A program made the translations under genes and the position numbers. A stretch of 64,000 nucleotides of DNA from Linnemannia hyalina (Eukaryota > Mortierellomycota > Mortierellomycetes > Mortierellales > Mortierellaceae). Shown here one piece after another: positions 49,319-60,904 of this stretch (positions are counted from its first letter, which is position 1; each line of letters begins with the position of its first letter). The notes below the pieces were generated by a model, which was given only the letters and a program-made list of their open reading frames with translations, was not told where the DNA came from and ran no database searches. The DNA is taken from positions 806,001 to 870,000 of the forward strand of contig JAHRHY010000012.1 in the NCBI GenBank assembly GCA_019671135.1, read 5' to 3'.

Positions 49319-50834
49319 CTAGTAATGTCGGATTGTAGATACGTTTCCATAGCCATCATCGTCAAAGACATAATCCTCAAAGTAAACTCCAGCATCGCCG
49401 TTCAAAGTCTTAAGGCTCAGAGTGTCGACATAATACGGCTCGCCGTCCATGTATTTGAAGATGTATTTCAGTCCACGCTGAGGGTGTCGTAGGTCCGTGA
49501 ATACATCTGTATTGTGTGGGCTAGGCACGACTATTGCGTTTCCTGTAGACGAGATCAGAGATAGGAGACCTAGGAAGTTGTTGGACTATCCAATGCAAAA
49601 GAAAAAGTGATCGGGGAAGAAGAGGAAGAGAAGGAAAGGAACGAATAAGCGAGAGTAAAAGAAGGGGAAAAAAAGCATCTGCGTTCCATTGTTGAGAACT
49701 GAGTCTTACCAGGCGCAGGTCGCATCCATGGGTTGCCTGCATGACAACAAACGCATTGACGAGCCGACCAATCCTGAGATTCCCCTGAATCGAACCCGAG
49801 TCCGCCTTGGCGTCAATTCTGGTTGTGCCAATATACCATGGTCCAATGTACACTCCATCGAATCGGATATCAAAATCAATATTACCCTTGTGGGCGACTA
49901 GGTTGAAGTAGTGAAGCGTTTCCGTCGGCTCTGTTGGATACCACGGCTCACCATGTGGGGTGGAACTAAACATGTTGGTCAGGGCTTCAAAGGTGATATC
50001 GCCCTCACGGGTCTCGAGGTGGGCATGGAAATCTCGAGAGTATTCTGCGGCTACCATGGGTGAATTGAGGAGGATGGATCCTCGTTGGCGGATGTTGGCG
50101 TAGAGGGCCTTTGTTCGCATAGTCGGTTGGTAAATTCCGTATCCTGAGTCGGTCCGAGACCCGTTGTGGAAAGTGATGTTACCGATATCTGTCGAGAGAT
50201 GCAACAGGCGGAGGTTGGCATTTCCTAGATTCCAGGTGTTGATATCCAGTGTCGTTCCGTCGATGGTAAGCTCGCCGTCGAAAAGGCGTGGGAACGAGAT
50301 CAACACCTTGAACTGGGCGCTGTCCTCGGGATGGTATTTGGATGCGACCGTGTATCTGACAAGCGTTCCAGTGTCACTCTTGACGTTGTCGAATTTGACC
50401 ACGGGGTCCAAGACCTTGTCCTTGTTGTCGATGTTTGTGCGGTCAGAGACATACGATTCGGTGATTTGGACCGTAACGTGCTCCACTTCTCCGGTTTCGA
50501 TAATCGCCTCGGTCACCATGTTGCCGTTTCCCTCTCCAAACACAAGGTGGACACGGGTGTCGTCAATGGTCACAGTTGTTGGAAAGTCGAATTTTGCGGC
50601 GGGACGTCGTTTGGCGAGAGGGTACGCAATAACGATGGATATTCCAATGACAGAAAGCACAGTCAGTCCAATAGATAGCCATTTCAGCAAACGTCTCCTC
50701 TTGTTCCTCGCATCTTGCCCAACCACCACTATGTTGACAAAGAGAACAACGAGTGGTTAGATCCTTCACGATGTTGATGCAGGAGAATTGTGGCAGTTGC
50801 TGGACTTACATTGTTCGCTGTCGGCTTGATCCAT
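49319..50834 (-). CDS. Single-pass membrane protein with large beta-rich external domain
   Basis: Three exons (50834-50810, 50728-49710, 49585-49319) join in frame to 436 residues. A short cytosolic N-terminus (MDQADSEQ..., then NKRRRLLKW) precedes one membrane segment, LSIGLTVLSVIGISIVIAYP (about residues 21-40). The rest, predicted outside, is repetitive beta-type sequence: ADLRLLHLSTDIGNITFHNG-like strands, GIYQPTMRTKALYANIRQRG, HLETREGDITFEALTNMFSS, GNIDFDIRFDGVYIGPW, DAKADSGSIQGNLRIGRLV. The recurrent short G-x-I/F pattern resembles adhesin-like DUF4097-type beta-solenoids, but I cannot name a family. N-in/C-out topology is inferred from the RRR before the membrane span. A decayed paralogue lies directly downstream in sequence (51361-52729), same strand. 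Confidence 0.72.
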
Positions 50835-51360
50835 GTTGTATCTTTTCAGAGAAGAAAAATCTTCAGGCGGGCGGGAGAGGGTTCTTTTTATTCTTGTGCC
50901 AGGTGCTGATTTTTTGTTCTGCAAAGGATCTGTGTAACTAAACATCTCTCTCCGCGGGAAGGGGATGTCCCAGTTCAAAGTCGACGAATTGGTCAGCATT
51001 GCAAATACTTTTTTCTTGTTCCCCGCACCTGTGTAACCTCTTTCTCCCTCCCATCACCGTCAAGAAGGAGCGCGTTTGTCAACAACATGACAACAGCTTG
51101 TGAGGAGGAGAAGATACCAAGCGGGAAAAGAGGAACTGACGTTCACACAGACATTATTTTGAACATGCTTCTCGCACACCATCATGTCCTTGAATAAGCC
51201 AATCTGTCTCACTGCCTGCATCAATGGTGATGGGAGATGAGCCGATTTGCCATATGTATACTTCATTTCAATCCTTCCCACTCCATGTCATGGGTACACA
51301 CAGAAAAAGACATGATAGGCAACTTGTTATTCAACTATTGAAGACTGTAGTTAAGTTCTC
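50835..51360. other. Spacer between the paired membrane-protein copies
   Basis: Promoter of the 50834 gene and 3' flank of its decayed paralogue. No gene was recognised. Confidence 0.45.
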
Positions 51361-52729
51361 TCAGGGTGAATAGTTGTAATTCTCAAAGTACAATCCAATA
51401 TCGTCATGGGTGGTCGTAATGCTCAGGGTGCCAATACCAAAGGGTTCGCCGTCGTTAGATTTGAAGATGTGTTTTAGTTCACGTTGTTGAGGTCGTAGGT
51501 CCTTGTAGATTTGTGTGCTGTTTGGGGTTGGTGTTACTGTTGCGTTTCCTGTGAACGAGATCACAGTCAGGGGTGCTTCAAAGTTGTCGGACTGTTGGAC
51601 AATACAAAAGATTAGAAAGAGCAAAAAAAAGATGCCCCATATCCAACATGTGTTGATTTTTGAATCCTGACCGAGTGTAGGTCACAGTCCTGGGTTGCTT
51701 GCAGGTCGATAAATACATTGACGAACCAACCGACTTTCATGCGTCCCTGAATAGAATCGGCCTCTGTTTTGGCATCAACCCTGGTCAAACCAGGATACCA
51801 CGGTCCGCGGACGACTCCATCGAATCGGACGTCAAATTGGGTATTTGCTCTTGTGCGCCACAAGGTCGAAGTAATGAAGTGTGTCCGTCATGTCTTTTCG
51901 ATACATGATTCGTTGCCGTAGCGCATGGCATTTAACATGCTGGTCACGGCCTCAAAGGCAATGTCGCTCTCACGGGTCTCGATGCGGGCATGGAAGTCGT
52001 GAGGGAATTCTTGCGCCACCATGGGTGAATTGAGGAGGATGGATCTTCGTTGGCGGATGTTGGCGTAGAGGGCCTTTGTTAGCATAGTCGGTTGGTAAAT
52101 TCCGTATCCTGGGTCGGTCCGGGACCCGTTGTGGAAGGTGATGTTGCCGATATCTGTCGAGAGATGCAACAGGCGGAGGTTGGCATTTCCTGGACGCTAG
52201 GTGTTGATATCCAATGTCGTTCTGTCGACGGTAAGTTCGCCGTTGAAAAAGGGTGGGATGAGGACCGTCGGATCCATCTGACAAGCGTGCCAGTGTCACT
52301 CCTGATGTTGTCGAATTTGACCACGGGGTCGTAGACTTTATCCTTGTTGTCGTAGTCAGACGGTGACACGGTCTACGACATAGGAGACCTCGATGATAGC
52401 CTCGGTCAGCATGTTGCTCTTTCCCTTTCCGAATACGAGATGTACACGTTTGTCGTCAATGACCAAAGTCGTTGGAACTCGAATCTCGTGGGTGGTTGTC
52501 GTTTAGTGAGAGGGTAGACGATAGCGACGGATATCGCAATGACGACGAGCACAGCCAGTCCGGTAGTCAGCCACTTCATTAGACGTCTTCTCCTGTCTCT
52601 CGCATCCTGACCCACAACCACTATCGTGGCGAAGAAATAAAAACCTCCTAGTTAGATCCTTGACGATGTTGAAGTAGGAGATCTGTGGTTGCTACTGGAC
52701 TTACATTGCTCACTGTCGGTTTGATCCAT
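51361..52729 (-). pseudogene. Decayed paralogue of the 49319-50834 membrane protein
   Basis: It begins like the intact copy (MDQTDSEQ at 52729, then VVVGQDARDRRRRLMKW and a membrane segment TGLAVLVVIAISVAIVYP). Frame changes follow near 52470 and again between 52340 and 52240, with a stop next to LDINT. The segment ADLRLLHLSTDIGNITFHNG-like through DFHARIETRESDIAFEAV is nearly intact. Another frame change comes near 51870 (after ESCIEKT and a stop). Then FDVRFDGVVRGPWYPGLTR and the final exon QSDNFEAPLTVISFTGNATV continue to a stop at 51361. Identity to the intact copy is high in parts, so the duplication is not ancient. Confidence 0.75.
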
Positions 52730-55700
52730 GTCGTCAACTTTTTGTCTTTCTACAAGTAAGCTGAAGGTGTTCTTTTATTCTTTCACCAGGTACTTGACCA
52801 TCGTTTGCTCTACTTTTGTGTTATATGCATGATCTCGAATGTAACTCTGCTCAACGCCCATTTCTTCGAAGAATTGTGCAGCATCGCAAATGCTGTTTTT
52901 ATTTCTTGTCCTCAACTGCCGTATAACTTCTTTGTCCTCTCATCCCCGGTCAAGATGAAGCACGGCTTGGCATCGTATATGGCAACAAGTTGTGAAGGAG
53001 AGACAAATGCCAAGCGGGGAGGAGCCAAGTCATAGTCACCAAAAAGTCGAACCTAGGGCGACAAATACACGTTTCTAGATAGTTGAACGCGTATGAATGA
53101 GGGAGTGAGAAAAAGCATGTCTCGTTCGGTTGTTCGTGATGATAAGCCCAGATGATACCAAAAACAACAGTTTTTGTTTCGGCGATTGATTGACGACGGC
53201 CTGTACAACTACGAGGACGAGAGAAAAAAAATGGCGACCTACCTTCTACACTATGACGAATCGAAAAACAAAAAATGGATACTTTGGGAATGAACAAAGA
53301 TGGACAGAGGACATTTTTTGTTGTTTCTGAAGGCGAACAAAGAACGCACCCTTTTTTAATTGTGGCCCGTCAGGCAGCTAGTCAGTCACAGGAGATCGCA
53401 AAATCCCTTGATCTGGTTGCCAACTGAAAAGTTAGACGGAATTGCCTCCTCCTCCTTTCTTTCCCCCTTCCCTTAGGCTGCTCCTTTTGACGATCTAAGA
53501 AACCCGAGGAGCACATCGTGTCGACAAGATCGATCGATGGTTGGTGTGTTTTCTGACAAAAGGCAGAAATAGAAGGCAAAGATCTTGAAGCAATAGTCTT
53601 GGAGTTGAGCTTGGTCTTTGGTCAAAAATGAATGGGGGGTGGTCGTCGGCGAGAAAGAAACCATCAGGAAGAGAGACACAGAGGGAAGAGCCAAGAAGGG
53701 GAAGCAGAGTGATATGAAAACAAACAAACATGAGAGCACGAACTGCAAAGGCGCAGGGGTTGAGGATATAAAAAAACGAGGGCACGGGGGCAGAAAATCC
53801 AAAGGTGCACCGGTACACCAGGGGAAACAGGGGACCAGGAAAAGAAGGTGAGCAGCGAAGGAGAGAGGGTAATGCCCCGGTCCGTTCATTTCATTTCTTT
53901 TTTTCTTATCCAGCCAGCCAAGGAAAAAAAAGATGAGCACAAATATGTCCATCCAGCAAATGAAAGATGAAGGCAAGAAAACCATTTGCATCAAAGAGAG
54001 AAAACGCATCGCACTGAGAGCTCTCACTCATGTATGTATATGCATTCAGAAGGAGCGAGAGATGCTATTTTTATTCCTCCTGCATTTCTGAGCTAGTGCG
54101 GCGGCGAATATTCGGTCCTAGGGGGACAATCATCTTGTTTAGATCGAGGCTGGGGCAGCGGCGGACCAAGGATGGACAGGGGTGTTATTGTTCCTGGCGT
54201 GCTGTTGGTGGTGGGGTAACCGAGAGAACGCTAATTCGAGTCTACCATGTGGCTGTGACGAAGGACCACGTATACGTAGGAAATAAGGAGCAGTTCTTCT
54301 TAACCTGCACTGTGCATCGTTTTCTCTGATGCTCGATGCGATCTCACACGCATGTCCACGCATCCATGCAAGATAAATGAGCGTGGGTCTCTGCTGGCTA
54401 CTTTTGAAATGCCATGGGGAAGCACAGATTCTGTATTCCCTCTCATCGGTTGTCCTTGATTCCCATCTAGCATAATACAGTAGGTGAAGAAGACGGAGAC
54501 AGGCAGTTCAATTGCTTATTTGAGAAAGAAACCTTCTTTTTCTTCTCTTTTCTTTGTTTCCTTCCTTTCCTTCCTTTCCTTCCTTGTGGCAGTTAAGAAG
54601 GGAAAAAAGGGTTTTGAGATGTTGATCTGACCTGGCGCCATCTCTGGTTGGGTGAATCAGGAATGAGGAATGGCGGTCAAGCCTACTTTTTATTATGAGC
54701 TACACAACCTTCAGGCTACAACATGCATACTTACATACCACGCAGACAGATGTTTATTGTTTGTTTGTTTAAAGGTCGTTCATTGTGCAGTATGCCATGT
54801 CGTGTGAAGTATGTAGATTTGTGAGAGACGACAATGAGCTGGGAATTATGTCCACATGGACCCTTCTTCGTGCTGTTGTGTGTATTTTTGTTTGTTGAGC
54901 CGAACAGGCTTTTTCAAATAAGGGCGGAGATGGCTTCCTCCTTTGCTCTTCCTTCATCTTCATCTTCATTCATTACCATTCCATGGATACATATGGGACA
55001 GGCTGATCAGGTTCATTGATAATGGTGGTGATAGTGGTAGTGATGATGGTGATAGTGATCATGACGGTGATGAGGGCGATGATGTTTCCTGGCAGAACCC
55101 AGCCAGTCTTGATCCAGGCTGTCCGTCTGTTCGAACACTAGATGCGAGACAAACCAATCCAATCCAAGACAATCTGAAATAAAAAATAAAGTCGATCGGT
55201 GCCTGGATGTGAATGAACGAGGTGCGGGTCCTCCTCACCATCTCTTTATTTGTTATTGTTGTAGTTACTGTTACTGTGACCAATTTCTTTCTTTCTTTTC
55301 ATGTCTTTCTTTCTTTTCATGCCTTTCTTTCTGCTGTTCCTTCTTTCTTTTTCCTTCTTCTTTCTTTTCTATTCTTACACTCTTCTTTCTTCTTTATTTT
55401 CCCTTCTCTGCATTCACTCTTCTTCACCCTCAGCCCTCGCATCAACTCACAATCAGGGGGTCCTGCAGGAAAAGCCTAATCCACTCTCGCACTCCTTCTC
55501 GCTCCTCATTCCATCCACATTCCTTTTCTGCATTCACAGCCTAAGAAAGAATAGAAACAAATAAGTACAGCCCGCACTTACACGACTGTGCTCCTCACCC
55601 TTGCCTTTTTTTCCTTGCTTCCTTCCATTCTCCTATCCCTTTTCTTCTTCTCTTCTCTTCTCATTCTTCATTCTTCGCTTCCCTTCCTCTTCCCTATTGT

Positions 55701-56045
55701 GCAGAACACACTCACTCACACACTCTCTCGTACCCATCATATACACTCTCGACCATTATTTTTACACTCTGCTTCGAGTCTGCATTATCGACACACCTGC
55801 GACGAACCCTCTCCTTGCACTCCTTACGTTCTTCCTCCCCTTTCCATTTCCTTGTCTCCACCCCACCTATCACCCTTAACAATAATACAACCACATCCAA
55901 AACATAATTCCAACCGCAATCCTCAGGAAATCAGGGACGATTTACTTCTGCCACCACCAACAATAGCAGCAACCAACTACGACAACAACAGCAACAACAA
56001 CAGCCACAACTTGCAACAAAGAACCAATAATACAGCCTATATATA
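52730..56045. other. Long intergenic region, no supported gene
   Basis: This 3.3-kb stretch holds only frames driven by composition. Features seen are a purine-rich block at 53640-53860, TTCC repeats at 54549-54583, a GATGGTGATAGTG-type GAT/GGT repeat at 55020-55085, and a strongly pyrimidine-rich promoter for chitin synthase (55280-55870), followed by an AAC-rich leader just before ATG 56046 (CAACAACAGCAACAACAACA near 55982). Confidence 0.5.
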
Positions 56046-59000
56046 ATGTCCGGCATGCCCAGCGGACCAGGAGGACGGTCAACAACGATGCAGCAGGGAG
56101 GCGGCGGCCTCCAGTCGCATGGAACCATCCGGAGAGGAGGCACGCTCAACCGTGGCAAGACGCTCTCTCGCCCCGATCGATTCCAGACACCAGAGACCAT
56201 GTTTAAGAAGCGTAAAGAGGACGAACCCGCCTCTTGTTGGGTAATCTGTTCCAGGATCACCACCTGCTGGGCTTTGCCTCCTTTCCTGAGGATGTGCGGT
56301 ATGCCCGACAAGCAGGTTCAGCAAGCTTGGAGAGAGAAGGTCACCCTCTGTTTCATTATTCTGCTGATCGGAGGGATGGTTGCCTTCTTGACTGTCGGCT
56401 TTTCCTTCTTGCTCTGTCCCACGGACCAGAGACAGGGTGCGCAGACCTTTGTTCGTTATGGCGATGGGCTTTCTCAAGGTAAGAAAAAGAACGATGGTAT
56501 ACTTGGTTGCTGATGTATAACATAGCCCACCACTGCTCTCTTTATCGTCAGTTACAAATATCCATAACAATTGAGAGGGCAGGGGCGTCGCGGGTAAAAA
56601 GATGCACTAAAAAAGACAATGCTATTGCCCAAGCCCATCGGCCGTCGTGGGGTAGGTGGAAATAGAACTGGGCAAGAACAAAAATACAACAAACACAAGG
56701 AGGTGTGTCAATGTCTGTGTGCGTGTGTGTGGGCCACATTTTGATTTATATTTAATTTTGGGGATATTCGTTCTGTGGTACGACGGAAAACAAAGTATAG
56801 CAAAAGGAGAGTTTATGTTCACGCACGTAACTGTTGTTACCAGCAGTTAGTCCCGGGTGAACGGGCTTTTTGTAATGCTAGGTGGGGCTATACAAGAGAG
56901 GAGCAACAACAACGCACTGTTCGGACAAATCAACATACTATCGCAACAAGATGGAGCTGAGGGAAGATTCAAAGAGCTGTCAACAAAGATTAATGTCCCC
57001 GATGCGAAACACAAAGGCGGCGGTCATGCGTCATTTCAATAAGGGATCTCTACAAGAGTCGGACAGGCTAGCCGAGGAGGAGGAGGAAAGAGTAGGACAG
57101 GGCGCTGCTTTATTTTTCCGCTGTGGGTTATTTTAAGGTGCATTTGCCCACATCCATGTCCATTACTCTCATCTTCCCTGGTTGTTCTGCTCTTCACCCC
57201 TGTTTCTCATCCTCTTTATCTTTTTCTATAACTATCGTGAATGGCTGTGTCAATGGATCTGAATCTCAGATAAAGGAGTAAAAGTTGACAGTCAACCAAA
57301 AAAAACAAAAAGAGTGCAGTACCCTGGACCTGGCTGTTTAACAAGTCAGTCAGTAAGGCGGTCAGAAACACCCAATTGACCTGTGCCCCTGACACAAACC
57401 AGCTGGATACAAAGTCCGAAATTAGCGCTCGACCTTACAGTTGATGTTGTGCTCCCCCTCCCTTGCAATGATACACTCTAAATATACATGCAACGCTGCA
57501 CTCACATACACTAAGATCCTCAGACAAGAGAGAGAGAAGACTCGAGCCCAAAAATAAGGCTGATTCACACGCCTGTGTTCTTATTATTCCTGGTGCTCTC
57601 TTCTCACCCTTCTTTTTTCTCAGTTATCTATTACTTTATCTTATCTTCTTACCCCTACCCCTCTCGCCCACTCAAGAACAATACTCCGGGAAACTGTAGC
57701 CTGACTATTGAACATTGACCAACTAACCAACACCCCCAAAAAAAAAAAAACGCACATTTTCTATATTACATTAGCTCGCTTCGGTATCCACGGAAACATC
57801 TACGACTTCAGTCTTCCAGGAACGTTGTTCCCCACGGGATTCCATATCGATGATCTTACACCGGGTCAGGACATCAGTAACCTCTTCCGCCGTACCGTAA
57901 ACACCCCCAGCTGCGTCAAACTCACCAGCGCCGCCGCCAGATTCGACAACTGTCTGGCCCCCGGAGGATGCGAAAACAACTTTACAGTCAACCGCGACAC
58001 CTTGCTCAAAGAGTACAACCTCCGCCCCTCCCAGAACCTCAAGGCAGGATACGATTGGGGTCAGATGGCGATGCCCGAGTTGGTCAACTATATGGTCATT
58101 GATGGAAACGTCCTGAACCTGGACAAGTACTTTGCGATGTACAAGAACCCAATCGCCGACGACGAGCTGGATACGGTCTTGAGGAACGTTCGGGACGCGC
58201 CTCAGCCTGAGGGTGGACGTGATGCGACAAAGGTGTTCTTTCGACGGGAATCGCTCAAAGAGTCGGCGTCGTGTTTGGTCGAGAAGTTTGGAGCTGGATA
58301 TATCGACAAGGCGACTCCGGGTTGTTTTGCATCGGATTTGTTCATGTTTGTCTCGTTGACGGTTGTGTTGGGCATTGTGATGTCTCGTTTTGCGATGGCG
58401 ATTATCTTTGACTGGTTCCTGTCTGCCAAGCTGGCCAAGCCCCCATCCAAGTCCAAGATTCAGACCTTGGCATCCGCCTCGTCTTCTGCAACGACGATCG
58501 CCAACAGCAACCCCAACGGCAAAAACTTGAACGGGAACAACGGTGCTTTGGCACGCGCACCTAGTGGCCCCGACAACGCCTCGATTCAGGATTTGCACAC
58601 TTGTCTCTTAGTCACCTGTTACTCCGAGGGCGAGTCCTCGCTCCGAACCACCATCGAGTCCTTGGCTGCGACCGAGTATCCCGACAACAAGAAGCTGCTG
58701 TTTATTATCTGTGACGGAATCATTACAGGATCAGGAAACGACCGTTCAACACCCGACATCTGCTCCAGTCTCATGGAACTTGACCCAACCTTTGATTCCG
58801 ATCCCACCCCACAGTCCTATATCGCCGTCGCCGCCGGATCAAAGCAACACAACCGGGCCAAGGTCTATGCAGGTTATTTCCGGTGGAAGAACCGTCGTGT
58901 CCCCACTGTCCTTGTTGTCAAGTGCGGAAACGAGGAAGAGCACGAGAAGCCCAAGGCTGGAAACCGAGGCAAGCGCGACTCGCAGTTGATCTTGATGAAC

Positions 59001-60662
59001 TTCTTCTCGCGCGTCACCTATAACGACCGGATGACGCCTCTCGACTATGAACTCTTCCGCAAGATCCAGCATCTGATGCAGGTCACACCCGACAAGTTTG
59101 AGATTGTCCTCATGGTCGATGCCGATACCAAGGTCTACCCGTCTTCGGTCCGTCTGTTGATGAACTGTTTGAACAACGATCCCATGATTATGGGCCTCTG
59201 CGGCGAGACCAAGATTGCGAACAAGCGTCAGTCCTGGGTCACGGCGATCCAGGTCTTTGAGTACTACATCTCTCACCATCTCGGAAAGGGGTTCGAGTCT
59301 GTCTTTGGAGGTGTGACCTGTTTGCCTGGATGCTTCTGTATGTACCGCCTCAAGGCCCGCAAGGGCGACGACTGGGTCCCCATCATCACTAAACCCGAAA
59401 TCGTCCAGGAATACTCCCAGAACATTGTCGAAACTCTCCACCAAAAGAACTTGCTCCTTCTCGGAGAGGATCGTTTCCTGACCACGTTGATGCTCCGTAA
59501 CTTCCCCAACCGCAAGATGATGTTCATGCCCCAGGCTATCTGCAAGACCGTCGTCCCCGACGAGTTCAACGTCCTCCTCTCCCAACGTCGTCGCTGGATC
59601 AACTCTACAATCCACAATCTCCTCGAACTGGTCCTGGTCCGCAACCTCTGTGGAACTTTCTGTTTCTCAATGCAGTTCGTCATCCTCATGGAACTCATCG
59701 GTACCATCGTCCTCCCCGTCGCCATGATCCTTACCGTCGTCTTGATTGTCAACCTCTCCCTCGTACAAATCGACAGCCTTGCCCGAGCCGCACCTCTGAT
59801 CCTCCTCGTTTTTGTCCTCACCATGCCCGCCATCTTGATCCTCCTCACCACCCGGAAACTGATCTACATCGCCTGGATGCTTGTCTACCTTATGGCCCTC
59901 CCCGTTTGGAACTTCATCCTCCCCCTCTACGCCTACTGGCACTTTGACGACTTCTCCTGGGGAGAGACCCGTAAGGTCGACGGAGAGGCCAAGGGCGAAG
60001 CCCACGGCAACGCCGACGGCACGTTTGATTCCTCAAAGGTACCTCTGAAGCGCTGGGATGATTACGAAAAGGCCCGTGTCCGTCAAGTCAAGCGTATCGA
60101 ACGTGCCGAACGTCAACGTATCCAAGGAAGCTCCCCTTTCCTCCGCGCCCAGACGGGCACTCCCACAAGCATGTACATCGACGGCGGGGACTCCAAATCG
60201 GAACTCGCCTCTGGCGAGTTCTTGGGACCGCAGCAGTACCACTATGACTACAACGGTCGTCAAACCATGAACCCTCCTCTAGCCGGTAACCCTCCTCGTC
60301 CCATGATGATGGGCCCCCCAGGATCGGGTGGACCTCTTCCTCCTCCTGGCTCGAACGGAGGGCCTCAGAGACATATGTCACAGATGTCACAGATGTCACA
60401 GCATCAGCGGCCCATGACCAACAACTGGGGACCAGGACCTCAACAACAGCAACAAATGCAACACATGCAACAACCGCCATTCCCAATGCACGGACTCGGT
60501 TCGCCCGGTGGACCCATGAGTCCTCCTCCACCAGGCACACCCGGCATGGGCCCTATGCCTCCGTCTCCCTTGGGTCACCAGCATCAGCAACAGCAAGGAC
60601 AACCTCCAGTCCTTCAGGGTGGCATGCGAAGGATCCGTTCTGAGAACCCCATGTCTCCTTAA
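56046..60662 (+). CDS. Chitin synthase, class IV-like (division 2)
   Basis: Two exons (56046-56478 and 57775-60662; phase 1) give 1106 residues. This enzyme polymerises UDP-GlcNAc into chitin at the plasma membrane. Exon 1 has the class IV-type N-terminus with a Cys-rich stretch (CWVICSRITTCWALPPFLRM) and a membrane segment at about 99-123. Exon 2 has an extracytosolic domain, a second membrane pair (FVSLTVVLGIVMSRFAMAI), then the GT2 catalytic domain. Its motifs are CYSEGESSLRTTIESL, VDADTKV (D593-A-D595), GEDRFLTTLM (G708-E-D-R711) and QRRRW (748-752). C-terminal membrane spans follow. The tail is Pro/Gly/Gln/Met-rich with three SQM repeats from a 9-bp tandem repeat (CACAGATGT, 60376-60402). 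There is no myosin motor. The 1296-bp intron is far longer than others here. Confidence 0.93.
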
Positions 60663-60904
60663 TTTTTATTATCCTCTCCACCTTTTCACTCACCCACAAA
60701 CCCCCCTATAGACATGTACAGATACCCGTTCCTTTGTTGTTTTTCTTCACGCATTTTCGCCCTTTCATCTCATTAATCTCTCGCAAAAATAAAATTAAAA
60801 TTGATTCGCATTCAGTTAGCCCCTTACATTACATGCAAATGTATCGTACTAAGAGGGCTGCAATTGTACATCTTTAGTACATGCATGAATGGCACAGAGG
60901 TTTT

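Noticed and set aside
53473..54027. 184-codon minus-strand hydrophobic frame
   Set aside because: It comes from a purine-rich plus-strand block read backwards. Phe/Leu/Ser/Pro richness is compositional.
57771..58598. 275-codon minus-strand frame inside chitin synthase
   Set aside because: Antisense shadow of the GC-biased catalytic exon, with no motif of its own.
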